The position numbers and the translations under genes were made by a program. Below the pieces are notes generated by a model. It had not been told where the DNA came from. It worked only from the letters and a program-made list of their open reading frames with translations, and did no database searches. 35,671 nt of DNA from NCBI GenBank assembly GCA_958402795.1, contig CATXUX010000037.1, forward strand, positions 1 through 35,671, written 5' to 3'. The stretch comes from an uncultured Lachnospiraceae bacterium. Lineage in GTDB: Bacteria > Bacillota > Clostridia > Lachnospirales > Lachnospiraceae. Shown here piece by piece: positions 8,513 through 15,642 of this stretch. Every line of letters begins with the position of its first letter. The first letter of the stretch is position 1.

Positions 8513-9305
8513 TTTCGTTCCTCCCTGTTTTTAAGATATCCGGATTCAATATCATCTGATATTCACCGTTTTCTGTTAATTTTGCTCTGCTGATTGCGAT
8601 GAGCGGTTCAGATATCCGGCGGCTTTCCTCCAGATGGATACACATCTGCTCGATCCGTGCTGCAGGCATGACTCCCGTCCCATTCACCGTGCGATATGGA
8701 ATATAGTGAAATCCATTCCCCGGAAAGTCTCCGAAAATACGCTCTGCCTCTCTGCCATCCAGCACATGGACCGTCTCCTGTGACAATGGATCCAGCAGCG
8801 TGTTTCCCGTATCCAAAAGCGCACGGATATCAAATACACCGTTCTTTGTATAAAGTGTCACATCACAGATTTTTCTCTGTTTTTCCTTCAGCCGGATCAG
8901 TCGTTTCCAGCATAATGTCAGAACGCAGTAGGCGACTGCCGCCACAAGAAAAAACAGGCTGCCCATACGCAGGTACGGACGTAAAACCTGTAAAATTCCA
9001 CCCATCAGAAACGCCGAAATCCACAGTATCCCCAGCGCTTTTCCAAACTCTCCTATACGCCGGATTCCCAGACCTGCTATGAGCATGGCACACTCTGTCA
9101 CCACATAAAGCAGCAGATTCTTCACCTCCGGCGGAAAGGGGGACACAACTGCCAGACAAGTCAGCAGCGCTCCGAGTGCACCGCCCGCCAGTATCCTTGT
9201 ATACGGCACGGTATACCGCAAAACACCCCGCACGGATAAAAGCAGCAGCGAATCCATCATAAAATTCATCATAAAGAATTCATCTATGTACAGTTCATAA
9301 TACAT
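8454..9305 (-). CDS. spoIIGA: Sigma-E processing aspartic protease SpoIIGA
   Basis: Membrane protease that activates pro-SigE after septation. In the 283-residue form starting MYYELYIDEFF (ATG 9305), the first half has several hydrophobic membrane segments and the second half holds the pepsin-like LLDTGNTLLDP motif with the catalytic Asp. A longer frame opens at 9368 but lacks a ribosome site; 9305 is preceded by GGAAAGAGGG. The SpoIIGA family starts at this YxELYxD motif. It sits directly upstream of, and overlapping, sigE, and behind a Spo0A-type promoter. The extreme C-terminus, inside the sigE overlap, is variable. Confidence 0.93.
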   Translation of the reverse strand: MYYELYIDEFFMMNFMMDSLLLLSVRGVLRYTVPYTRILAGGALGALLTCLAVVSPFPPEVKNLLLYVVTECAMLIAGLGIRRIGEFGKALGILWISAFLMGGILQVLRPYLRMGSLFFLVAAVAYCVLTLCWKRLIRLKEKQRKICDVTLYTKNGVFDIRALLDTGNTLLDPLSQETVHVLDGREAERIFGDFPGNGFHYIPYRTVNGTGVMPAARIEQMCIHLEESRRISEPLIAISRAKLTENGEYQMILNPDILKTGRNENDRKCSSTKTAEMEKRAGI

Positions 9306-9373
9306 GCTTTCCCTCTTTCCTATCGGCACAAATGCTGCGTCTGCAGATGTACTGTTTTTCCCGGACAACGCTT

Positions 9374-9439
9374 ATTATAAAAAATAGAAATTTGATATTC
9401 TGTCAGAATTTGACGAAGAAAATGGAAGATGTTTCGACA
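9374..9439 (-). promoter_or_regulatory. Spo0A-activated spoIIG-type promoter
   Basis: On the minus strand, a perfect TATAAT (9379-9374) lies 21 bp from a -35-like CTGACA (9406-9401). That spacing is too long for a normal SigA promoter but close to the 22 bp of the Bacillus subtilis spoIIG promoter, which needs phosphorylated Spo0A. Two exact matches to the Spo0A box TGNCGAA flank it upstream: TGACGAA on the plus strand (9411-9417) and TGTCGAA on the minus strand (9439-9433). Spo0A binding is inferred. Confidence 0.72.
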
Positions 9440-9469
9440 CATCCTTCCACTCAACGGTGAATCGCAACG

Positions 9470-9502
9470 AAAAAAGGACGAATCCGACCAGGATCCGTCC
9501 TT
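9470..9502 (-). terminator. Intrinsic terminator after ftsZ
   Basis: On the minus strand, AAGGACGGATCC pairs with GGATTCGTCCTT (one mismatch, loop of 5) and is followed by six T. It is 65 bp after the ftsZ stop and closes the division cluster. Confidence 0.88.
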
Positions 9503-9566
9503 ACTTTATGAATCGGGAATCTGTACCCGCCTTTTTTGTTTTTCTTTCCGGTACTATCTCAACCGA

Positions 9567-10793
9567 TTATTTTTTGAAGAAATCCGGAATCTTGATGGAC
9601 TGTTCTTTTACATTGCTGTGGGTTGCTCCCGGCTGCAAAGTCTGCATCGTGCCGCCGGTCCCGCCGGATGTTCTCGCAGTGCCGTCATAAGTCCTTCTTG
9701 CTGTTCCGTCATAATTTCTTGTTCCTGCTGTTCTGGCTGCAGAACCGTCATATGCCCTTCTTGCTGTTCCATCATTAGGAAGCACGGAACCGCCTTTCTG
9801 CTGTCCCTCCAGTCTCGCTTTCAGCTTGGACGAGCTGCCGCCTACATTATGTAAGCCGGTCGCGATGACTGTGATCGTACATTCATCAGACTTCGAGTCA
9901 TCATAGCTTGCACCGAAGATAATATTTGCATTCTCTCCTGCCAGCTCCTGCACGTACTCTGCCGCATCAGACGCATCCATAAGAGTAATATCGCCGGATA
10001 CGTTGATGATCACATGCGACGCACCCTGAATGGTAGTCTCAAGCAGCGGACTTGCTACTGCTTGCTTTACAGCCTCCAGCGCCTTGTCGTCGCCGCGGCC
10101 TGCGCCAATACCGATATGTGCAATACCCTTGTCCTTCATGACCGTCTGAACATCCGCAAAGTCAAGATTGATCAGGGACGGTACGTTGATTAGGTCTGTG
10201 ATACCCTGAATACCCTGCTGGAGTACTTCATCCGCTTTCTTCAGCGCCTCAGGCATTGTAGTCCTTCTGTCTACCACCTCAAGCAGCTTGTCATTCGGGA
10301 TGACGATCAGTGTATCCACATTTTCTTTTAATTTCTCAATTCCGGCCAGTGCATTCTGCATACGGGTACGGGATTCAAAACGGAACGGTTTTGTGACAAC
10401 GCCGACAGTAAGAGCTCCCTGCTCTTTCGCGATCCTCGCAACTACCGGTGTTGCTCCGGTTCCGGTTCCACCGCCCATACCGCAGGTAATGAATACCATA
10501 TCCGCGCCCTTGATCGCAGAGGAAATCTCTTCTGAGCTTTCTTCTGCCGCTTTCTCGCCAACTTCCGGCTGTGCGCCCGCACCAAGACCTTTCGTAAGTT
10601 TCTCGCCAACCTGGATCAGAGTCGGCGCTTTGCAAAGCTGGAGCGCCTGCTTATCTGTATTGATCGCTATAAATTCTACGCCCGCAACCTGCTCGTCAAT
10701 CATCCGGTTTACGGCATTATTTCCGCCTCCGCCTACTCCAATTACAATTATTCTTGCGGCTGCTTCCGATTCATTGGTTTTAATTTCTAACAA
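9567..10793 (-). CDS. ftsZ: Cell division tubulin homologue FtsZ
   Basis: GTPase that forms the cytokinetic ring. The start is best placed at a TTG (10793) because AAAGGAGG lies 8 bases before it, giving a 408-residue protein starting LEIKTNESE. The upstream ATGs (10850, 10814) would put that ribosome site inside the coding region. Visible motifs: GVGGGGNNAVNRM, the tubulin signature GGGTGTGATPV, the DFADVQTVMKDKG region, and the C-terminal anchor peptide IKIPDFFKK that binds FtsA/SepF-type partners. The linker before it (about residues 340-375) is a repeated DGTARR(A/T)YDG sequence. The gene has its own promoter behind divIB and its own terminator. Confidence 0.96.
   Translation of the reverse strand: MLEIKTNESEAAARIIVIGVGGGGNNAVNRMIDEQVAGVEFIAINTDKQALQLCKAPTLIQVGEKLTKGLGAGAQPEVGEKAAEESSEEISSAIKGADMVFITCGMGGGTGTGATPVVARIAKEQGALTVGVVTKPFRFESRTRMQNALAGIEKLKENVDTLIVIPNDKLLEVVDRRTTMPEALKKADEVLQQGIQGITDLINVPSLINLDFADVQTVMKDKGIAHIGIGAGRGDDKALEAVKQAVASPLLETTIQGASHVIINVSGDITLMDASDAAEYVQELAGENANIIFGASYDDSKSDECTITVIATGLHNVGGSSSKLKARLEGQQKGGSVLPNDGTARRAYDGSAARTAGTRNYDGTARRTYDGTARTSGGTGGTMQTLQPGATHSNVKEQSIKIPDFFKK
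9669..9776 (-). repeat. Tandem repeats in the FtsZ C-terminal linker
   Basis: Residues about 340-375 of FtsZ repeat a DGTARR-(A/T)-YDG unit with a related NYDGTARR copy, visible in the DNA as recurring CTTCTTGCTGTTCC blocks on the plus strand. The segment is Arg/Thr/Gly/Tyr-rich and low in complexity, consistent with a disordered tether between the GTPase domain and the anchor peptide. Confidence 0.8.
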
Positions 10794-10867
10794 GAGTATT
10801 TCCTCCTTTGTCATCCTATTAATCTTTTTATACATCCCATAATTGAACATAATAATCCAATAAGTAT

Positions 10868-10896
10868 ATAATATAGTCTTTTTGTTAAATAATCAA
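10868..10896 (-). promoter_or_regulatory. SigA-type promoter of ftsZ
   Basis: On the minus strand, TTGATT (10896-10891), a 17-bp spacer and TATTAT (10873-10868), in the AT-rich gap between divIB and ftsZ. Together with the terminator this makes ftsZ a separately expressible unit. Confidence 0.65.
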
Positions 10897-10934
10897 TAGA
10901 TTTTTTTGTATTTTCTGATTTTTTTATTACAATT

Positions 10935-12026
10935 CTACTGCGTATCCGGCACAAAACGGATGGAAGAATCTGCAGAATCGTAGTTTTCCAAATGCAGGAT
11001 TCCTGCCTGACCGCTGTATAATTCGTTCAGTTTCGCCAGCACCGGCGGAATCTGCGCGATCCGTTCTTCATATTTGTCACTTCCGATCTGTACACGTACG
11101 GCCCCGAAGTACAGCGTCAGATCTGTCCCGGAACAACTGATCCGGTCCGGCGTCAGTTCATTTTCCGCAAGCAGCGCGCACGCCTCATTAATCCGGCCAA
11201 ACACCTCACTGTCACTTACGGGAACTGTCTCGCCAAGTACCACTTTCTCCTCGTCGATCTCCATCCCTTCCACATAAGGAACGCCCTCGATCACCTCGTC
11301 GCTGCGCAGGCAGGCGATTCCGTCTTTATCAAAATAAAGATATGCGCTTTCAGAGTCAATCCTCCCGGCATATGTTTTTTCTGTAACATTTACCCGGATT
11401 TTACGCGGAGACTGCATACTGAGCTTCATGCTCTCCACAGAAGGCGGTTTTTTTGCATCTTTCTGGTTATATTTCCATAAAAGATAAAGGGAATTGTCAA
11501 AATACTTGTCCTGCTTCAGCCATGTCTCGATCTCTTGTGCAGGCGTATAGGTATTGCCGGTTACTTCCACACTCTTTGTCTGGAAAATAACCGTCTCCAG
11601 ATAACCAAGTCCGCCAATGCACAAAATGGTCAGAACAATGGCAGCCACTATTTTGCGCGGAATTTTCCGCCTTTTTCTCACCCTTTTTTTCTTCTGCGGT
11701 TTCCCACTGCTCTGCGGACGGTCTCTCTGCCCCGGTGCTGTCCGGCCGTACCCTGTTCCGTAGGTATTTGCGCTCCGGTGTTGTGTCGTCCGGCCGGTTC
11801 CCGTTCTGTAAGCATTCGCATTTCTCTGCTGTGCCGTCCGGCCGGTCCCTGTTCCGTAGGCACTCGTGCTCCGGCGCGGCGCCGTCCGGCCGCCTCCACT
11901 CCCGCGGGATACTTTCTTGTTTCCGGAGGGGGACCCGGCGCTTCTGCGGCGTTCTTCTATATTCACCGTTTGTCCTGTTTGGGCTCTGCGGCGGTTATCC
12001 GCCGTCGGGCGCCTCCTTTGTGTCAT
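10935..12026 (-). CDS. divIB: Cell division protein DivIB/FtsQ with repeat-bearing cytoplasmic tail
   Basis: Bitopic divisome protein that joins FtsL and DivIC at the septum; 363 residues. The N-terminal 125 residues are cytoplasmic, very basic and repetitive. The membrane segment is at about 126-148, and the POTRA domain begins at VEVTGNTYTPAQEIETWL, followed by the FtsQ beta domain. The tail is longer than the usual 20-60 residues. Within it a 16-residue unit (GRTAxxRxxxxYGTGT) occurs in three full copies and one partial copy, ahead of a KKKRVRKRRK stop-transfer cluster. ATG 12026 has AAGGAGG 7 bases upstream and overlaps the end of ftsW by 32 bp. It could equally be called ftsQ. Confidence 0.9.
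   Translation of the reverse strand: MTQRRRPTADNRRRAQTGQTVNIEERRRSAGSPSGNKKVSRGSGGGRTAPRRSTSAYGTGTGRTAQQRNANAYRTGTGRTTQHRSANTYGTGYGRTAPGQRDRPQSSGKPQKKKRVRKRRKIPRKIVAAIVLTILCIGGLGYLETVIFQTKSVEVTGNTYTPAQEIETWLKQDKYFDNSLYLLWKYNQKDAKKPPSVESMKLSMQSPRKIRVNVTEKTYAGRIDSESAYLYFDKDGIACLRSDEVIEGVPYVEGMEIDEEKVVLGETVPVSDSEVFGRINEACALLAENELTPDRISCSGTDLTLYFGAVRVQIGSDKYEERIAQIPPVLAKLNELYSGQAGILHLENYDSADSSIRFVPDTQ
11748..11891 (-). repeat. 48-bp tandem repeats in divIB
   Basis: Three consecutive 48-bp units encode the 16-residue GRTA...YGTGT repeat (residues 46-61, 62-77, 78-93); a fourth starts GRTAPGQR at residue 94 and decays. Copies differ at several positions, so they are old or under selection. Copy number may vary between strains. 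Confidence 0.85.
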
Positions 12027-13110
12027 GTAACATCCTCCTTGATACGCTCAGCACCAGTCCCATCTCTAACAGAAGAAACAGCACTGATGTTCCGCCGTAA
12101 CTGATAAACGGCAGTGTAATTCCGGTATTCGGTATCGTATTCGTCACTACAGCAATATTAAGTATCACCTGGATCATCATATGTGCCATAGCGCCTGACG
12201 CGATCAGTGCGCCAAGCAGGTCCTTTGCCTTTGAAGCGATCACGAAGAAACGCCAGATCAGAATCAGGAACAAAAGTACGATCATTCCTGCACCCACGAG
12301 GCCGAGTTCTTCACAGATAATTGAAAAAATCATATCATTCTGCGCCTCCGGCAAAAAACCGAGCTTCTGAATACTCTCACCGAGTCCCCGTCCAAATAAT
12401 CCGCCGGAACCAATCGCATAAAGTCCCTGCAGGGTCTGGTATCCTTTTTCGTATTTTTCCGGATTCTTCCAGATTGCGATCCGTTCCAGCCTGTAGCTCT
12501 CAAGCGCCAGAAAGATTGCCATAAATCCGACTGCAGCCACTCCCATCCCGATGAACTGTCCATACTTCGGACTTGCCACAAAAATCAATACCACCGCGAT
12601 TCCCAGTATGATGATCGCGGTACTCAGATTGTTCGCTCCCACCAGTGCTACGATCGGCAGTACCGGAACAAGCACCTTGATCAGTGTCGAGATCTTAGCC
12701 ATCTCATCCGCATATTTTGTTACACGGCATGCCAGATACAGAATCACCGCAACTTTTGCAAATTCAGAAGGCTGGAAAGAAACCGGACCGAGCGAGAGCC
12801 ATCGTTTGGAGCCATTATATTCGTCTCCTACAAACAGTACCGCGACTGACAGCACAAGCGCTGTCAGATAGCCGAGATTCGCCAGCGGCACCCACTTATG
12901 ATAATCGATCTTCGCCACCACGAACATTCCCGCCAGTCCCAGTGCGGTCGCGAACCCTTGTTTTTTCAGGTAATAAAAAGAATCATGAAACTTTACCCGT
13001 CCATTGTATGAACTCGTGCTGTACAAAAGCACCAGTCCGATCACCACAAGCAGCAGGACCACGACAAGCATCGTATAGTCATAACGCTGCTTTTCTTCCG
13101 GACGTTTCAA
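11995..13110 (-). CDS. ftsW: Lipid II polymerase FtsW/SpoVE (SEDS family)
   Basis: SEDS-family peptidoglycan glycosyltransferase with about ten membrane segments; 371 residues. Family marks: LLYSTSSYNG, RWLSLGPVSFQPSEFAK, AIGSGGLFGRGLGESIQKLGFLPEAQNDMIFSIICEELG, NTIPNTGITLPFISYGGTS. It begins with TTG (13110), with GGAG upstream; the first residues are KRPEEKQRYDY. Its place between murD and divIB is that of spoVE/ftsW in other Firmicutes. A second SEDS gene lies at 23116-24378, so one copy may be vegetative and the other sporulation-specific; sequence alone does not decide which. It partners a class B PBP, and two of these are encoded just upstream. Confidence 0.92.
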   Translation of the reverse strand: MKRPEEKQRYDYTMLVVVLLLVVIGLVLLYSTSSYNGRVKFHDSFYYLKKQGFATALGLAGMFVVAKIDYHKWVPLANLGYLTALVLSVAVLFVGDEYNGSKRWLSLGPVSFQPSEFAKVAVILYLACRVTKYADEMAKISTLIKVLVPVLPIVALVGANNLSTAIIILGIAVVLIFVASPKYGQFIGMGVAAVGFMAIFLALESYRLERIAIWKNPEKYEKGYQTLQGLYAIGSGGLFGRGLGESIQKLGFLPEAQNDMIFSIICEELGLVGAGMIVLLFLILIWRFFVIASKAKDLLGALIASGAMAHMMIQVILNIAVVTNTIPNTGITLPFISYGGTSVLFLLLEMGLVLSVSRRMLHDTKEAPDGG

Positions 13111-13124
13111 ACGCGCTCCACTCC

Positions 13125-14507
13125 TTATAACCGATTTACAAGTTCTTTGAATTTATCCCCGCGTTCTTCATAATTTTTAAACATTCCCCAGCTTGCGCAT
13201 GCCGGAGACAGAAGGACTGCATCACCAGGCTGTGCCAGTCTGACGCAGGTATCTACCGCCTCTTCAAAGGTATCCACAAGAATGGTATCTGTAAAGCCGA
13301 GTTTCTTCGCCTCCGCGTCGATTTTCTCTTTTGTCGCTCCAAGCAGTACCAGCTTCTTTACTTTCCCGTCAAACGCCCGGATCCATTCTTCATAGGAAGA
13401 ACCCTTGTCGTATCCGCCTCCGATCAGATAAGTCGGGCGGTTCATCGCCTGAATGCCGCGGATTGCCGCATCCGGGTTGGTTCCTTTCGAATCATTATAA
13501 TAAACGACTCCGTTCTTTTCCGCCACAAATTCAATCCGGTGTTCCACTCCCTTGAATGAAAGAACCGTCCGGCGGATCATATCAATCGGTACGCCGTATG
13601 CGATCGCCATTGCACAGGCTGCCATAACGTTCTCATAATTATGTGTTCCGAGGATCTGCAGCTCGTTCACATTGCAGATGACAACGGCATTATCATTGTC
13701 ATGTACATACAGGATTTCATCGCCGTCCATACATAGTCCTTTATCCAGTATACGTCTGCTGCTGAAATATAGAACCTGCGCCGCCGTATTTTCCGCGAAT
13801 CCCCGGGTAGTCTCATCTTCGTAATTCAGAATACAGAAATCCTCCGGCGTCTGGTTTTTGAAAATATTCTTCTTCGCGTCAATATATGCCTCCATCGTGT
13901 GATGGCGGTTCAGATGATCCGGTGTAATATTGAGCACAGCGCTGACCTTCGGACGGAATGTATGTATCGTCTCCAGCTGAAAACTGCTCATCTCTGCAAC
14001 CGCGACCGAATTCTCTGTCATATCCAGTACGGCCTCCGTATATGGATTGCCGATATTTCCCACTACAAACACGCTGTCCTGATACTGTTTCATAATCTCG
14101 CCGAGCAGCGTTGTCGTCGTTGTTTTTCCGTTCGTTCCGGTAATTGCAAGGACGTTGCCCTTCCCATACACATAGGCAAGCTCGACCTCGCCCCAGACTG
14201 GAATTCCGTTTTTTTTCATCGTCTCCACAACTGGAAGATCTGTCGGGACTCCCGGACTCATCACCGTCAGCGTCAGGCTGTCAAGGACCTCTTCCGGCAG
14301 GTCGCCGAGAATCACCTCGACGCTTCCGTCCGCCGCGGCATGTTCTCTCCTGCCGTCCAGGATCTCCTGCCGGATCTTCTCTGCGTCCAGCTTTTCATTG
14401 CCGTCATACAGGATCACTTCCGCGCCCTGTGCAAGCAGAAGGCGGCTTGCCGCGATTCCGCTGATCCCGGAGCCAAATACCAGTACCTGTTTATTCTTTA
14501 CATCCAT
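13125..14507 (-). CDS. murD: UDP-N-acetylmuramoylalanine-D-glutamate ligase
   Basis: Adds D-glutamate to UDP-MurNAc-L-Ala in the cytoplasmic phase of peptidoglycan synthesis. 460 residues from ATG 14507 (MDVKNKQVLVFGSG). The longer frame to 14594 runs back into mraY and has no ribosome site of its own. Visible: the N-terminal Rossmann GSGISGIAASRLL, the ATP loop AITGTNGKTTTTTL, LNITPDHLNRH, the HRIEFV hinge and YNDSKGTNPDA, and the C-terminal LLSPACASWGMFKNYEERG. It begins 2 bp after the mraY stop, with the GGGGG of the mraY end as its ribosome site, so translation is coupled. Confidence 0.96.
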   Translation of the reverse strand: MDVKNKQVLVFGSGISGIAASRLLLAQGAEVILYDGNEKLDAEKIRQEILDGRREHAAADGSVEVILGDLPEEVLDSLTLTVMSPGVPTDLPVVETMKKNGIPVWGEVELAYVYGKGNVLAITGTNGKTTTTTLLGEIMKQYQDSVFVVGNIGNPYTEAVLDMTENSVAVAEMSSFQLETIHTFRPKVSAVLNITPDHLNRHHTMEAYIDAKKNIFKNQTPEDFCILNYEDETTRGFAENTAAQVLYFSSRRILDKGLCMDGDEILYVHDNDNAVVICNVNELQILGTHNYENVMAACAMAIAYGVPIDMIRRTVLSFKGVEHRIEFVAEKNGVVYYNDSKGTNPDAAIRGIQAMNRPTYLIGGGYDKGSSYEEWIRAFDGKVKKLVLLGATKEKIDAEAKKLGFTDTILVDTFEEAVDTCVRLAQPGDAVLLSPACASWGMFKNYEERGDKFKELVNRL

Positions 14508-14509
14508 TG

Positions 14510-15466
14510 TTATACCCCCATCAGTGCGATCAGGCAGAGAATTGCCGTCACGATTGAAAATACGGCAACCACTCTTGTTTCCGACCATCCGCACAATTCA
14601 AAATGATGATGGATCGGAGCCATCTTAAAGAGACGTTTTCCGCCCGTTGCCTTAAAATATGTCACCTGCAGAATCACAGACAATACCTCAACCAGATAAA
14701 CCAGTCCGACGATCAGGATGTACAGGGGCATCTGCAGCATATATGCCGTCCCCGCAACAAACCCGCCCAAGGCGAGAGAACCGGTGTCTCCCATAAATAC
14801 CTGCGCCGGATATACATTATATACAAGGAATCCCAGCAGTGCGCCTGCCACCGCGCAGGTGATCGGTTCGATCCCGCTTTGCGTTCCGACCGCAACCACC
14901 GTAAAAAAGGTTGCAACCAGAACGGTCACGCTGGACGCAAGACCGTCCAGTCCGTCTGTGAAGTTCACGCCGTTCACCGTTCCAAGAACTACAATAAACA
15001 AAAACGGAATGGAAAACCAGCCAAGATCCAATTCCTTTCCACCGGAGAACGGAATCAACATCGTAAGCGGCAGCTCCTCCACTTTCACGATGTAAAATGC
15101 AAATATTGCCGTCACAACAATCTGCAGTGCCATCTTCTGCTTCGGATACAGACCGTCAGAGCGCTTCATCACGACTTTCAGGTAATCATCCAGAAATCCG
15201 ATCAGTCCGAATCCGACCGTCAGGAATAAAACAGGAATAATCCTGGGATAATCTTTCACATAAAGCAGCGACGTCACGATCACGCTTGCAAGGATGATAA
15301 TCCCTCCCATCGTCGGAGTCCCCGCTTTTTTCAAATGAGACTGTACGCCCTCGACACGCTCTGTCTGCCCCATCTTCAGCCTGCGCAGAAAGGGAATCAC
15401 AAACTTCCCGAGCACAAGGCTCAACACAAATGCAATCAATACCGGAATCACTATATGACTTGCCAT
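14510..15466 (-). CDS. mraY: Phospho-N-acetylmuramoyl-pentapeptide transferase
   Basis: Integral membrane enzyme that makes lipid I from UDP-MurNAc-pentapeptide and undecaprenyl phosphate. 318 residues and about ten membrane segments. Motifs: KKAGTPTMGG, GFLDDYLKV, NGVNFTDGLDGLA, QVFMGDTGSLALGG and MAPIHHHFELCGW with the catalytic His cluster. The ATG at 15466 has GAGG 7 bases upstream; a GTG two codons earlier is also possible. The gene starts the mraY-murD-ftsW-divIB unit, which has its own promoter. murE, murF and murG are not adjacent, unlike many bacterial clusters. Confidence 0.96.
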   Translation of the reverse strand: MASHIVIPVLIAFVLSLVLGKFVIPFLRRLKMGQTERVEGVQSHLKKAGTPTMGGIIILASVIVTSLLYVKDYPRIIPVLFLTVGFGLIGFLDDYLKVVMKRSDGLYPKQKMALQIVVTAIFAFYIVKVEELPLTMLIPFSGGKELDLGWFSIPFLFIVVLGTVNGVNFTDGLDGLASSVTVLVATFFTVVAVGTQSGIEPITCAVAGALLGFLVYNVYPAQVFMGDTGSLALGGFVAGTAYMLQMPLYILIVGLVYLVEVLSVILQVTYFKATGGKRLFKMAPIHHHFELCGWSETRVVAVFSIVTAILCLIALMGV

Positions 15467-15532
15467 ACTCACACCTCTTCATCTCCTTTGTACAAATCCA
15501 CCAGGAGTTTCTCGTTTGATCATTCTTTATTT

Positions 15533-15553
15533 GCGCGGCTGTCCCTGCCGCGC
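15533..15553 (-). promoter_or_regulatory. 5'-terminal mRNA hairpin of the mraY unit
   Basis: GCGCGGC and GCCGCGC form a perfect 7-bp stem with a 7-base loop. It begins within a base or two of the predicted transcription start of the mraY promoter (about 15554) and is not followed by a U-run. Such a 5' stem-loop would protect the mRNA from 5'-end decay; that role is inferred. Confidence 0.5.
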
Positions 15554-15560
15554 CTTATAC

Positions 15561-15589
15561 AGTATACCTCATCTGTCGTTTTTTTTCAA
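15561..15589 (-). promoter_or_regulatory. SigA-type promoter upstream of mraY
   Basis: On the minus strand, TTGAAA (15589-15584), a 17-bp spacer and TATACT (15566-15561). An inverted repeat, ATACCTC (15564-15570) and GAGGTAT (15593-15599), brackets the core promoter and could be an operator. The promoter lies in the 176-bp gap between the SpoVD-like PBP and mraY. Confidence 0.72.
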
Positions 15590-15642
15590 CCAGAGGTATC
15601 TTTCTTTTCCCGATCTTTTTGTATCCCGCATTTGTCCCGCTT

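Noticed and set aside
9669..11891. CRISPR array or transposon repeats as an explanation of the repetitive DNA
   Set aside because: Both repeat blocks are in frame within ftsZ and divIB, diverge between copies and encode conserved peptide units; no spacers, inverted ends or transposase.
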